A stretch of DNA of 64,000 bases, taken from positions 62,001 to 126,000 of the forward strand of contig NZ_LQWY01000067.1 of assembly GCF_001643235.1 (NCBI RefSeq), written 5' to 3'. The position numbers and the translations under genes are program-made. Source of the DNA: Domibacillus aminovorans (lineage in GTDB: Bacteria > Bacillota > Bacilli > Bacillales > Domibacillaceae). The notes beneath the pieces are model-generated. The model had not been told where the DNA came from and did no database searches. It saw only the letters and a program-made list of their open reading frames with translations. Below are positions 15,604 through 22,684 of this stretch, one piece after another (position 1 is the first letter of the stretch; each line of letters opens with the position of its first letter).

Positions 15604-16554
15604 TTAATTACTTTTTTGACTTTTATTCAAAATTTCACCTGCTAAAGCATATAGGATAACAGTTGTAGCAAAGTGAGCTGATAATTGAGTTGGATCTTGC
15701 TGTGGATAAATTTCCACGAAGTCCATGCCAGCAACACCAAGTTTGCAAATTTCATGAACGAGCGTTAAAAGCTCATGTGATGTTAGGCCATTTCCATCAA
15801 CTGGACCGCCCGGATTAAAAGCGAAATCAAGCACGTCACTACAAATGCTTAAGTACACGCAATCTACTTCTTTGCTCGCCATTTGGTGAATTTCTTTTGC
15901 ATAAGCTTTTAAATCTTTTTGAGCGCGGATATCATTGATTGTAATCGTCACTGCACCGGCTTCTTTTGCATTACGTCCACTTTCTGGGGTGTTTCTAGGC
16001 CCATGAATGCCTGTGTGAATGATGTTGCCATTAGGTACTGCATCTAGTTCATAGAGTCTTGCAAACGGACTACAACGCGCATATTGATCGCCGTTATGAG
16101 AAGGAAGGTTATCATAATGCGCATCCAAATGAATGATGCCGACTTTTTTACCTTGGTTCGTTAATGATTTTGCAATTGGGAATGTCACACCATGATCGCC
16201 GCCGAGACCGATGATAAATTTACCGCTTTCAAACAATTTTCCAGCAAATTCTTCAATGCGGCGCATCGTTTCATCAACATCTGCCGGTACAACATCGACA
16301 TCACCAGCGTCACCAAGCTTCACATGTTCAAGCACATCGATATGATCAAGTTCAGGTAAATAACCGCTGTAACGTGCAGAACAGAGACGCATTACTTTAG
16401 GCCCTAACTCACAGCCAGTATAATCACCCCATGTAACAGCACCTTCCCACGGCACACCGTAGATGATTGCATCCACATCGTTCATATTTTTATCTTTAGA
16501 TATATTTTTCGCTCCGAGAAAACAAGGGGTATTACCGTAGATGTTGTTTGCCAT
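15604..16554 (-). CDS. Ureohydrolase (agmatinase/guanidino-acid hydrolase family) with variant metal ligand
   Basis: The 316-residue protein belongs to the arginase/agmatinase superfamily, which uses a two-metal centre to split guanidino or formimino compounds. GGDHG (residues 118-122) and DAHYD (144-148) are intact. The third block, normally SxDxDxxDP, reads SICSDVLDF (236-244): the first aspartate, a metal-bridging ligand, is Cys238, while D240 and D243 remain. The substrate may be agmatine, guanidinobutyrate, formiminoglutamate or guanidine. It is the first gene of a leftward operon with a glutaminase, regulator and NRAMP-like permease. ATG at 16554 is used because AAAGGA lies 9 nt before it. 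Confidence 0.83.
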   Translation of the reverse strand: MANNIYGNTPCFLGAKNISKDKNMNDVDAIIYGVPWEGAVTWGDYTGCELGPKVMRLCSARYSGYLPELDHIDVLEHVKLGDAGDVDVVPADVDETMRRIEEFAGKLFESGKFIIGLGGDHGVTFPIAKSLTNQGKKVGIIHLDAHYDNLPSHNGDQYARCSPFARLYELDAVPNGNIIHTGIHGPRNTPESGRNAKEAGAVTITINDIRAQKDLKAYAKEIHQMASKEVDCVYLSICSDVLDFAFNPGGPVDGNGLTSHELLTLVHEICKLGVAGMDFVEIYPQQDPTQLSAHFATTVILYALAGEILNKSQKSN

Positions 16555-16563
16555 TAGTAGCAT

Positions 16564-16908
16564 TCCTTTCCAAATTAGAGAAGTAAGTAATAATTCTGAT
16601 TGACTATTTAAATCGTAAATTGATTTTTACAAAAAGTCAATTTAAATTTTAAAAATAATAAAATCATATAATTTATATGAAATAAATAGATATTTTATTA
16701 GATTTTTATACATAAAAAGTAAAAAAGTAGACAGTTTTTTTATCGTGGATTAATAGATGGTAAAGCCCTCACGGATGGAAGTTTCCCTTTATAATTGTAT
16801 TGTATGCCGATACTCTTTTCCTTTTCCCTTTTATAGCGAAGAAAATCAGGAATTTAAAAGAAAGAGATGCTAAAATAATAAGAGGATTGACAAGAATGAG
16901 GTGGTTTT
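16564..16908. promoter_or_regulatory. Divergent intergenic region; promoter of the leftward ureohydrolase operon
   Basis: On the minus strand TTGACT (16640-16635) and TACGAT (16617-16612) are 17 bp apart and would start transcription about 45 nt before the ureohydrolase. The area is very AT-rich and holds two ATTGACTwTTT arms (around 16599-16608 and 16632-16641) that could be operator halves for the PAS/HTH regulator. I found no guanidine riboswitch. The rightward chr genes have GAGGTGG at 16900 and a possible -10 (TATAAT) near 16790. Confidence 0.45.
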
Positions 16909-17523
16909 ATGAAAAAAAAATGGGCGTTTCTTTTCGATATTTTCCTGACTTTTTTTAAAATCGCACCGATCACATTCGGTGGTGGATATGCGATGATCCC
17001 GGTTATTGAGCGGGAAGCAGTCGAGAAAAAAGAGTGGCTTAAGCAGGAAGAAGTGACGGATTTATTTGCGCTCGCCGGCTCCATTCCTGGTGCCATTGCG
17101 ATCAATTCGGCCACGTTTATCGGCTACCGGATTGCCGGTGTCGCAGGTGCCATTGCGGCGACGATTGGCGTCATGATTCCAACATTTGCAATCGTTGTTT
17201 GTTTAAGTATTTTCTATTTATATTTTCAAGATCATCCGAAAGTTGAAGCGGCTTTTGAAGGCATCCGCCCAGCTGTTGTCGCGTTGATCGTTTTTGCTGC
17301 TTATAAAATGAGAAAAGGCGCTGTTGTCGATAAAACGACATTTGTTGTTGCCGCATTATCTGTTATATTGCTTCTATTTTTACACGTTCATCCCGTCATG
17401 ATGATTGCTCTAGGTGCTGTTGCAGGTATTTTATTAATTAGTTTAAAAGACAAGCTTGGCATTGAAACGAAAGTCGACGACCACAAACAAAACACAGACT
17501 ATTTTATGGGAGCGGATATTTAA
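16909..17523 (+). CDS. Chromate transporter, short-chain CHR subunit 1
   Basis: The 204-residue membrane protein is one half of a split ChrA-type transporter that exports chromate by proton motive force. It has the CHR blocks FGGGYAMIPV (near residue 23) and GSIPGAIAINSATFIGYR (near 58), and about six transmembrane segments. Its stop overlaps the next gene start by 1 bp (TAATG), so the two are coupled. The pair corresponds to ywrB/ywrA of B. subtilis in arrangement. The C-terminus ends in a polar tail. Confidence 0.9.
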   Translation: MKKKWAFLFDIFLTFFKIAPITFGGGYAMIPVIEREAVEKKEWLKQEEVTDLFALAGSIPGAIAINSATFIGYRIAGVAGAIAATIGVMIPTFAIVVCLSIFYLYFQDHPKVEAAFEGIRPAVVALIVFAAYKMRKGAVVDKTTFVVAALSVILLLFLHVHPVMMIALGAVAGILLISLKDKLGIETKVDDHKQNTDYFMGADI

Positions 17524-18059
17524 TGTTATGGCTGCTGTTTAAGACTTTTTTTATTACCGGACTTGTCTCGTTTGGCGGAGGTTATGCCATTATTCCCGTT
17601 ATCGAAGCAGAAGTCGTGAAATATGGATGGATGAGCACACAAAAGTTCACTGATATTATTGCGATTGCCGGTATGTCACCCGGCCCCATTGCAACAAACA
17701 CAGCGGTTTTTATAGGCTACCAAATGGCGGGCATTGCCGGTGCGGTTGTTTCAGCACTTGCAATGGTGCTGCCGTCGCTTCTGCTCGTCTTACTCGTCGC
17801 CCTCTTTTTTTATAAATTAAATCATAACCGCATTGTTCAGTCTGCGTTTTACGGATTGCGCCCGATCGTGATCGGATTAATCGTGTTTGCTGCCGTTAAA
17901 TTTGCTCTTTCCAACGGATTAATGAATAGCATTTCGCTGCATACATTTAGCTTGCTCGCTATTTTTGCCGTCTCGTTGTTTTCATTGATTAAAAGAAACG
18001 CGCATCCAGCGTATGTTATTGTCATGGCCGGGCTGATTGGTATGGCCTTTTATTCTTGA
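17523..18059 (+). CDS. Chromate transporter, short-chain CHR subunit 2
   Basis: The 178-residue second half of the pair carries the same motifs in slightly changed form: FGGGYAIIPV, GMSPGPIATNTAVFIGYQ and GLRPIVIGLIVFAA. The two halves are expected to insert in opposite orientation and form one transporter. Coupled to the previous gene by a TAATG overlap and followed by a terminator. Confidence 0.9.
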   Translation: MLWLLFKTFFITGLVSFGGGYAIIPVIEAEVVKYGWMSTQKFTDIIAIAGMSPGPIATNTAVFIGYQMAGIAGAVVSALAMVLPSLLLVLLVALFFYKLNHNRIVQSAFYGLRPIVIGLIVFAAVKFALSNGLMNSISLHTFSLLAIFAVSLFSLIKRNAHPAYVIVMAGLIGMAFYS

Positions 18060-18088
18060 AACTGTCTCGAATTGAGAGCAGTTTTTTT
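18060..18088 (+). terminator. Terminator of the chromate transporter pair
   Basis: AACTG-TCTC pairs with GAGA-CAGTT with one bulged G, followed by seven T. Confidence 0.8.
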
Positions 18089-18190
18089 ATTTTTTAAAAT
18101 ATACTTTTATTAAAATCTTTCTTCTATCTTCTATACTTGAGAGGTGGAAGGAAATTTTTTCGCTATTTTTATAAACAGGGATTACCTCTC

Positions 18191-18246
18191 TTGACATTGA
18201 GAATAGTTATCATTTAAAATTATGTTAGATAATGATAATCATTTTC
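18191..18246 (+). promoter_or_regulatory. Promoter with overlapping Fur box and no adjacent ORF
   Basis: TTGACA (18191-18196), 18 bp, TAAAAT (18215-18220), then GATAATGATAATCATTTTC (18228-18246), which matches the 19-bp Fur consensus GATAATGATAATCATTATC at 18 positions. A further partial repeat, AATAGTTATCAT, lies inside the spacer. This is a textbook iron-repressed promoter pointing right, but no coding sequence with a ribosome site begins until 18509. Confidence 0.75.
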
Positions 18247-18330
18247 AATTGAAGTGCAAGAACAGTCTAAAAGAAAGACCTTGTGGAAGCAAATGAAGAA
18301 TTAATTAATCTTTATTATTTTTTTATTGTT
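18227..18330 (+). ncRNA. Candidate iron-responsive small RNA
   Basis: About 100 nt downstream of the Fur-box promoter contain no credible ORF. The sequence holds a weak GTCT/AGAC hairpin (18255-18269), an AAGA/TCTT stem and T-runs at 18318-18324 and 18331-18336. B. subtilis has a Fur-repressed sRNA, FsrA, of this size. The weak stem is a poor terminator, and a long leader for the IDEAL gene at 18509 or the remains of a lost iron-uptake gene are equally possible. Confidence 0.25.
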
Positions 18331-18508
18331 CTTTTTTGTAAGTAATCATTTAGTCAGCTTCCTTAAAAAATTGAGATCATCATATTTCTAGAAGGTAAAG
18401 CATATACCTTTTCAAAGATTACGATGATGAAAGCTTATCTTTACATTATTTACACTAATTTTTAACGTTTCTTATGTCTTTATAAAACTTAAAAAAGGGG
18501 AGAAGAGA

Positions 18509-18928
18509 ATGCATCGACATTTCATTGTGGCTAAACCATTTGGTCATCAAATCGACTGCTTTTGTCCAGACGGAGAACATGCAGATTATATTGTTCTTAA
18601 TAAAGCAGATGTTATTGAAATAACAAATGAACGTAAAAACATGATGGATTATGGATGGTATTTTATGATCAATATTAATCATCATAGACAATTTTATATA
18701 GCACTTGAAGATTTGGACAAATACTTCGTTGAAGGACGAATGATGTCTCTGTTTGATTTAGAGTTACAAATAATTTATCTGAACTATCAAATTGATAAAG
18801 CCCTCGATAAGGGGGATGAACCATCATTTTTAGCAGAAACGAAAAAGTTAAAAGAAGCAAGCATCCTTCAGACACATTTGCAGCGCTTTTTACATAATGT
18901 TGAGGAAAACCAAATAATTTATGAGTGA
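18509..18928 (+). CDS. IDEAL-domain protein of unknown function (139 aa)
   Basis: The first 85 residues (MHRHFIVAKPFGHQIDCFCP...) form a compact unrecognised module with WYFMININHHRQFYIALEDL. The C-terminal part (NYQIDKALDKGDEPSFLAET, residues about 92-111) is the IDEAL domain, named for its I-D-x-A-L-D core and found in small Bacillales proteins such as YpiB and in some ComK-related proteins. No enzyme activity is known. The ribosome site is AAGGGGAG at 8 nt. If the Fur promoter at 18191 reads this far, it would be iron-regulated with a 280-nt leader. Confidence 0.75.
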   Translation: MHRHFIVAKPFGHQIDCFCPDGEHADYIVLNKADVIEITNERKNMMDYGWYFMININHHRQFYIALEDLDKYFVEGRMMSLFDLELQIIYLNYQIDKALDKGDEPSFLAETKKLKEASILQTHLQRFLHNVEENQIIYE

Positions 18929-19072
18929 AGTTAAAAAAGAGACATAAAGCATACTTAACTACTGAATGAGCAAAGGATAAAGAATTAATCAATCACTATC
19001 GTGAAAGAGTGGATTACTATTGAAATAACAGACAACAATTGATAAGATATTTATAAAAAAATTAAAACCGAT

Positions 19073-19101
19073 TTGACTAATGGGATTAATTGGTATACAA
19101 T
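19073..19101 (+). promoter_or_regulatory. Promoter of the ribR-like unit
   Basis: TTGACT (19073-19078), 17 bp, TACAAT (19096-19101). Transcription should start near 19108, giving a leader of about 108 nt that contains the hairpin-terminator element below. Confidence 0.6.
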
Positions 19102-19123
19102 GAACTTATCAATATAAAAGCCG

Positions 19124-19191
19124 ACTGGACAACTAGAGGCTCCCTTACACAAAGCGTGAATCACTTTGTGTAAGGGAGCCTCTTTTATTTT
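19124..19191 (+). promoter_or_regulatory. Leader element A: conserved mini-hairpin joined to a terminator
   Basis: ACTGGACAACTAGAGGCTC (19124-19142) contains a 4-bp stem CTGG-ACAA-CTAG. Its 3' part is also the start of a 19-bp perfect terminator stem (19136-19154 with 19164-19182) followed by TTTTATTTT. Only one of the two helices can hold G19136, so they compete at the junction. Nearly the same 19-mer stands before the sfnG-like gene at 20218. The arrangement suggests regulated premature termination in response to sulfur or flavin. Confidence 0.7.
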
Positions 19192-19215
19192 AAACATGAA
19201 ACAGGGGGATAAAAG

Positions 19216-19662
19216 ATGACAAATGAACAGGATATTCAGCTTCTTCATAACGAGCAAGTGATTAGAGGCGAAGTGGTTCACGGTATGAAGGCGGGCAGAA
19301 AGCTTGGATTTCCGACTGCAAATCTTGATCAATCGCCGGGCGAACTTGAAAATGGTGTGTATGGCGTATATGTCCGTGTAAATGATCAGATTCATGAGGG
19401 AGTTATGAATATTGGCGTAAAGCCGACATTTGGCTCTGAATTTAAACGGATGATCGAAGTTCACCTGCTTGAATACACAGGAGACTTGTACGGAAAAGTT
19501 ATTGACTGCGAATTTGTATTTAAAATAAGAGACGAACGAAGGTTTCCTTCATTTGAATTTTTAACGCGTCAAATTAAGGAGGATGTGCAATATGCAAACG
19601 AAGCCTTTCATTACATCAGTGTCCAAAAAGGCAGCGAACATCAAGCACAGCGAGTATCTTAA
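19216..19662 (+). CDS. ribR: RibR-like monofunctional riboflavin kinase domain
   Basis: The 148-residue protein is a flavokinase without the FAD-synthetase half. GEVVHGMKAGRKLGFPTANL (residues 19-38) carries the ATP/Mg PTAN motif, and GVMNIGVKPTFG and the IEVHLLEYTGDLYG segments complete the fold; it makes FMN from riboflavin and ATP. B. subtilis RibR joins such a domain to an RNA-binding domain that acts on FMN riboswitches. Here that second domain is encoded by the next, overlapping ORF in another frame. The ribosome site AGGGGGAT is 5 nt before the ATG. The leader ends in a regulated-looking terminator. Confidence 0.88.
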   Translation: MTNEQDIQLLHNEQVIRGEVVHGMKAGRKLGFPTANLDQSPGELENGVYGVYVRVNDQIHEGVMNIGVKPTFGSEFKRMIEVHLLEYTGDLYGKVIDCEFVFKIRDERRFPSFEFLTRQIKEDVQYANEAFHYISVQKGSEHQAQRVS

Positions 19663-19930
19663 TTTGCCCAATGTGCGCTTTTACAACTGGTGCCGTGAGC
19701 AGTACGGATTGAATAAAGGCGTCTTTCATACGATAGACGACTGGTTTTATGAATACGGGATCGTGAATATTTTATCCCGGCGCGTTTACTTGCTAGCATT
19801 TCTTGAATATGCAAAAGCGTCAGGAATGAAGCAAGAAGATCATAAATTCATTCGTTTCGGAAACGGAGGGCTCGTGGTCAAATTACGTGAGTTTCTGCAA
19901 ATTCAGGAAGATGAAGTGTATATGATTTAA
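19592..19930 (+). CDS. RibR C-terminal, RNA-binding-type domain as a separate overlapping ORF
   Basis: This 112-residue ORF overlaps the flavokinase gene by 71 bp in the +1 frame. Its body (YLNLPNVRFYNWC, GLNKGVFHTIDDWFYEYGI, KFIRFGNGGLVVKL) resembles, from memory, the C-terminal half of B. subtilis RibR, the part that binds FMN riboswitch RNA. AAGGAGG (19576-19582) lies 9 nt before the ATG at 19592, so it can be translated by itself and coupled to the upstream gene. Either the two domains are naturally separate proteins here, or a frameshift split a fused gene. The homology needs an alignment. Confidence 0.65.
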   Translation: MQTKPFITSVSKKAANIKHSEYLNLPNVRFYNWCREQYGLNKGVFHTIDDWFYEYGIVNILSRRVYLLAFLEYAKASGMKQEDHKFIRFGNGGLVVKLREFLQIQEDEVYMI

Positions 19931-20217
19931 GGGCCGTACATGATGCATGGTAATGTTTATTCTATAAAAAAGGTACACATTATATGCACAAAGGAGATCG
20001 AGCGGGTGCCCGCCGGAAAGTAAGTTAACGAAGAGTCCTCACCATAATCTAGAATTGATACACTAAGATTTAACATAGTGTTCACACCAGATTTTCGACG
20101 CTTTCACAGTAGAATAATATTCACCCAAAAATTTATGAATAGTTCTTAAAACAAACTTAACAAATGTGTTTAATATAAATTAAAGTAACATTCAATAAGA
20201 TTCACAATAACTAGCTA
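19931..20217. other. Intergenic region before the sfnG-like gene
   Basis: Most of this AT-rich stretch shows no gene. A possible 13-codon ORF starts at 19984 (MHKGDRAGARRK) behind AAAAAAGG with 10-nt spacing; it has no support beyond that. A promoter for the leader below is not clear. TTAACA (20158-20163) and TACA/TAACAT-like boxes near 20186 are weak candidates. Confidence 0.4.
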
Positions 20218-20280
20218 ACTGGTCAACCAGAGGCTCTTGTCATTTCCTTATCTGAGGAAACCGACATGGGCCTCTTTTTT
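20218..20280 (+). promoter_or_regulatory. Leader element B: same mini-hairpin joined to a terminator
   Basis: ACTGGTCAACCAGAGGCTC (20218-20236) differs from element A at two of 19 positions. One change (CTAG to CCAG) keeps the mini-stem paired with CTGG; the other is in the loop. The terminator that follows (GAGGC at 20230 pairing with GCCTC at 20270-20274, with inner GTC/GAC and TTTCCT/AGGAAA arms, then six T) has unrelated inner sequence, so it is the head and not the whole hairpin that is conserved. Confidence 0.7.
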
Positions 20281-20305
20281 ATATGAATAAAGGGGAGGAA
20301 TGTTC

Positions 20306-21385
20306 GTGAGTTTACAATTTGCCTTTTGGGCTCCAAACGTAAGTGGAGGTCTAGTGATCACAGACCTACCACAAAAAACCGGCTGGTCATTTGAAGATAA
20401 TAAACGCTATGCACAAATTGCGGAGAAAATTGGCTTTGATTATGTGCTGTTACAGACACGTTTTTTTGCAAGCTACGGTGCGGAAAATCAATTAGAAGCT
20501 GCTTCACTTGCTTCTGCTCTTGCTGCTACGACAAAGAAATTAAATATTATCACTGCCGTGTTACCTGGTTTATGGCATCCTGGTGTGGTGGCCAAAATTA
20601 TTTCAACAATTGATCAAATTAGTAACGGGCGTGCTTCGATAAACATTGTGAGTGGTTGGTTTAAAGGAGAATTTAATGGCTACGGTGAACCTTGGCTTGA
20701 CCATGATGAACGCTATCGCCGTTCTGAAGAATTTATTGAAGTCCTTCGTGAATTATGGACAAAAGAAGCAACAACATTTAAAGGGGACTTCTATCGTCTC
20801 AATGAAGCACCGCTCAAACCAAAACCAATTAATTCGCCAATAATCTTTCAAGGTGGAAACTCAAGAGCGGCAAAAGAAATGGCTGGACGCGTATCAGATG
20901 TATATTTCATGAACGGTAATACGCTGGAAAATATTAAGGAGCAAATTGAAGAAGTAAAAGCATTACGAAAAGAAAATGGTGGTGAAGACATTCAATTTGG
21001 TGTCAATGGTTTTGTCATCGTTCGCGATACAGAAGAAGAAGCGAAACAAGTGCTGTGGGACATCGTGGCTAACGCAAACAAAGAAGCTGTTGAAGGCTTT
21101 AAAAGTTCAGTCAAAGCTGCAGGCGCATCTTCACCTGAAGGAAAAGGAATGTGGGCGAACGCCTCGTTTGAAAACTTGGTTCAATACAATGATGGCTTCA
21201 AAACAGGCTTAATTGGAACTGCCGAGCAAGTCGCTGATCGCATTATCGAATTGAAAAAAATCGGTGTCGACATCGTTTTAACAGGATTCTTACACTATGA
21301 TGAAGATCTACAAGCATTCGGAGAAAAAGTCATCCCGCTCGTCAAACAAAAAGAAGTACAATTAGCGGGAAAAATTACCGTATAA
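20306..21385 (+). CDS. sfnG: FMNH2-dependent dimethylsulfone monooxygenase-like protein (SfnG type)
   Basis: The 359-residue luciferase-fold monooxygenase has the family start LQFAFWAPNVSGGLV and NIVSGWFKGEFNGYGEPWLDHDERYRRSEEF, with the TIM-barrel flavin pocket of the SsuD/SfnG group. SfnG turns dimethylsulfone into methanesulfinate, which SsuD-type enzymes use for sulfur. GTG at 20306 is chosen because GGGGAGG is 7 nt before it; an ATG at 20300 is too close. A flavokinase gene with the same leader element lies just upstream. No flavin reductase gene is nearby. Confidence 0.82.
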   Translation: MSLQFAFWAPNVSGGLVITDLPQKTGWSFEDNKRYAQIAEKIGFDYVLLQTRFFASYGAENQLEAASLASALAATTKKLNIITAVLPGLWHPGVVAKIISTIDQISNGRASINIVSGWFKGEFNGYGEPWLDHDERYRRSEEFIEVLRELWTKEATTFKGDFYRLNEAPLKPKPINSPIIFQGGNSRAAKEMAGRVSDVYFMNGNTLENIKEQIEEVKALRKENGGEDIQFGVNGFVIVRDTEEEAKQVLWDIVANANKEAVEGFKSSVKAAGASSPEGKGMWANASFENLVQYNDGFKTGLIGTAEQVADRIIELKKIGVDIVLTGFLHYDEDLQAFGEKVIPLVKQKEVQLAGKITV

Positions 21386-21449
21386 GCGTTAACTACACAG
21401 AAAAAGCGAAATAAAGGATTGGAAAACGAAATAGCTGGAGTTTAATATG

Positions 21450-21482
21450 AAGAAGCCGTCACGACTTTGTGACGGCTTCTTC
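21450..21482 (+). terminator. Hairpin after the sfnG-like gene
   Basis: AGAAGCCGTCAC pairs with GTGACGGCTTCT around a short loop. The stem is strong but the following T-tract is interrupted (TTCTCTG), so termination is probable, not certain. Confidence 0.6.
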
Positions 21483-21615
21483 TCTGAAAGCGTCTTATTG
21501 AAAATGGGGAATATTCTAATAAATAGAAAGGCGTGCTTTTTCTTTTTGCTATGTCTCTTACTGATTGTCGTATATAATGATAGAGATGATTATAGATAAT
21601 ACGGGAGGCACTAGG

Positions 21616-22665
21616 ATGACGATATATACTGGATTTGTCGGAACATATACGAAAGAAGATGGGAAAGGCGTTTACTCTATTCAGCTTGATACAGATAAAG
21701 GCGAGCTGATCTCTGCAGCCGTTGCAGCAGAAGTAAACAACTCGACATACGTGACGATTAGCGATAATGAACAGTTTTTATATGCGGTTGAAAAAGGTGG
21801 CAAAGGCGGTGGCCTTGCTTCATTTAAAGTGGTAGATGGACAGCTTGAAAAGTTGAATGATGTACTTGAAAGCGAAGGAGTGCCTTGCCATGTAACTGTC
21901 AACAAAAGCGGCACGCGTGCATTTACAGCACAATATCATACAGGAACTGCGGAAATGTACAGCATTGATGCAGAATCAGGAAAACTGATTGATTTGCTTG
22001 ATGTGGCAACGCACACTGGGACAGGCCCGAACATAGATCGTCAAGAAAAAGCACACACGCACTTTTTCGCATCAACACCAGATGAGCGATTCGTGGTAGC
22101 GATCGATCTCGGGACAGATGAAGTGATTACGTACGAAATTGCTGGTGAAGATTTGCTGAAAAAAGCAGTGTTCAATACAGAACCAGGAGCAGGTCCACGC
22201 CATCTTGTTTTTCATCCGTCAGGAAAAGTGGCCTATGTGATGACGGAACTCAGCAATGAAGTGCTTGTTTTGGCGTTTAATAGAAATGATGGAATGTTTG
22301 AATGGCTCGCTTCTCACAAAACGATTCCGGCTAATTTCACCGAAAACAGTCAGGGCAGTGCCATTCGTATTTCCAAGGATGGCAGGTTCCTTTACGTAGG
22401 CAACCGAGGTCATAACAGCATTGCGGTATTTGAAGTGATCAATGATGGCCGTGATGTGACATTGGTAGAAATTGTTTCGACGAAAGGCGACTGGCCACGT
22501 GACTTTGACCTTGACCCAACGGAACAATTTCTCGCAGTGGCGCATGAAAAAACACACAATGTCGTGCTGTTTAAACGAAATGCAGAAACAGGCCGATTAA
22601 CGCCTGCGAATTCAGAAGTAAACGTTCCTGAAGGAGTTTGTGTGACATTTTTAAGTGGAAAATAA
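21616..22665 (+). CDS. Lactonase family beta-propeller (6-phosphogluconolactonase, YkgB/Pgl type)
   Basis: The 349-residue cytoplasmic protein is a seven-bladed propeller. The start TIYTGFVGTYT and blades such as GTGPNIDRQEKAHTHF, GAGPRHLVFHP and FLYVGNRGHNSIAVF are typical. It should hydrolyse 6-phosphogluconolactone in the oxidative pentose phosphate pathway, although related lactonases act on other sugar lactones. The ATG at 21616 is used because GGGAGG is 8 nt before it; two upstream in-frame starts lack a ribosome site and would lie in the promoter (TATAAT near 21574). Confidence 0.85.
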   Translation: MTIYTGFVGTYTKEDGKGVYSIQLDTDKGELISAAVAAEVNNSTYVTISDNEQFLYAVEKGGKGGGLASFKVVDGQLEKLNDVLESEGVPCHVTVNKSGTRAFTAQYHTGTAEMYSIDAESGKLIDLLDVATHTGTGPNIDRQEKAHTHFFASTPDERFVVAIDLGTDEVITYEIAGEDLLKKAVFNTEPGAGPRHLVFHPSGKVAYVMTELSNEVLVLAFNRNDGMFEWLASHKTIPANFTENSQGSAIRISKDGRFLYVGNRGHNSIAVFEVINDGRDVTLVEIVSTKGDWPRDFDLDPTEQFLAVAHEKTHNVVLFKRNAETGRLTPANSEVNVPEGVCVTFLSGK

Positions 22666-22684
22666 GTGAAAGAAGGCTTTAATA

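Noticed and set aside
16564-16908. Guanidine riboswitch upstream of the ureohydrolase operon
   Set aside because: I looked for ykkC-type and mini-ykkC elements on both strands and found neither the G-rich core nor the ACGR hairpin pair.
18930-20305. FMN riboswitch (RFN element) before the ribR-like or sfnG-like genes
   Set aside because: The conserved RFN core was not found; the leaders are too short and consist mainly of the terminator element.
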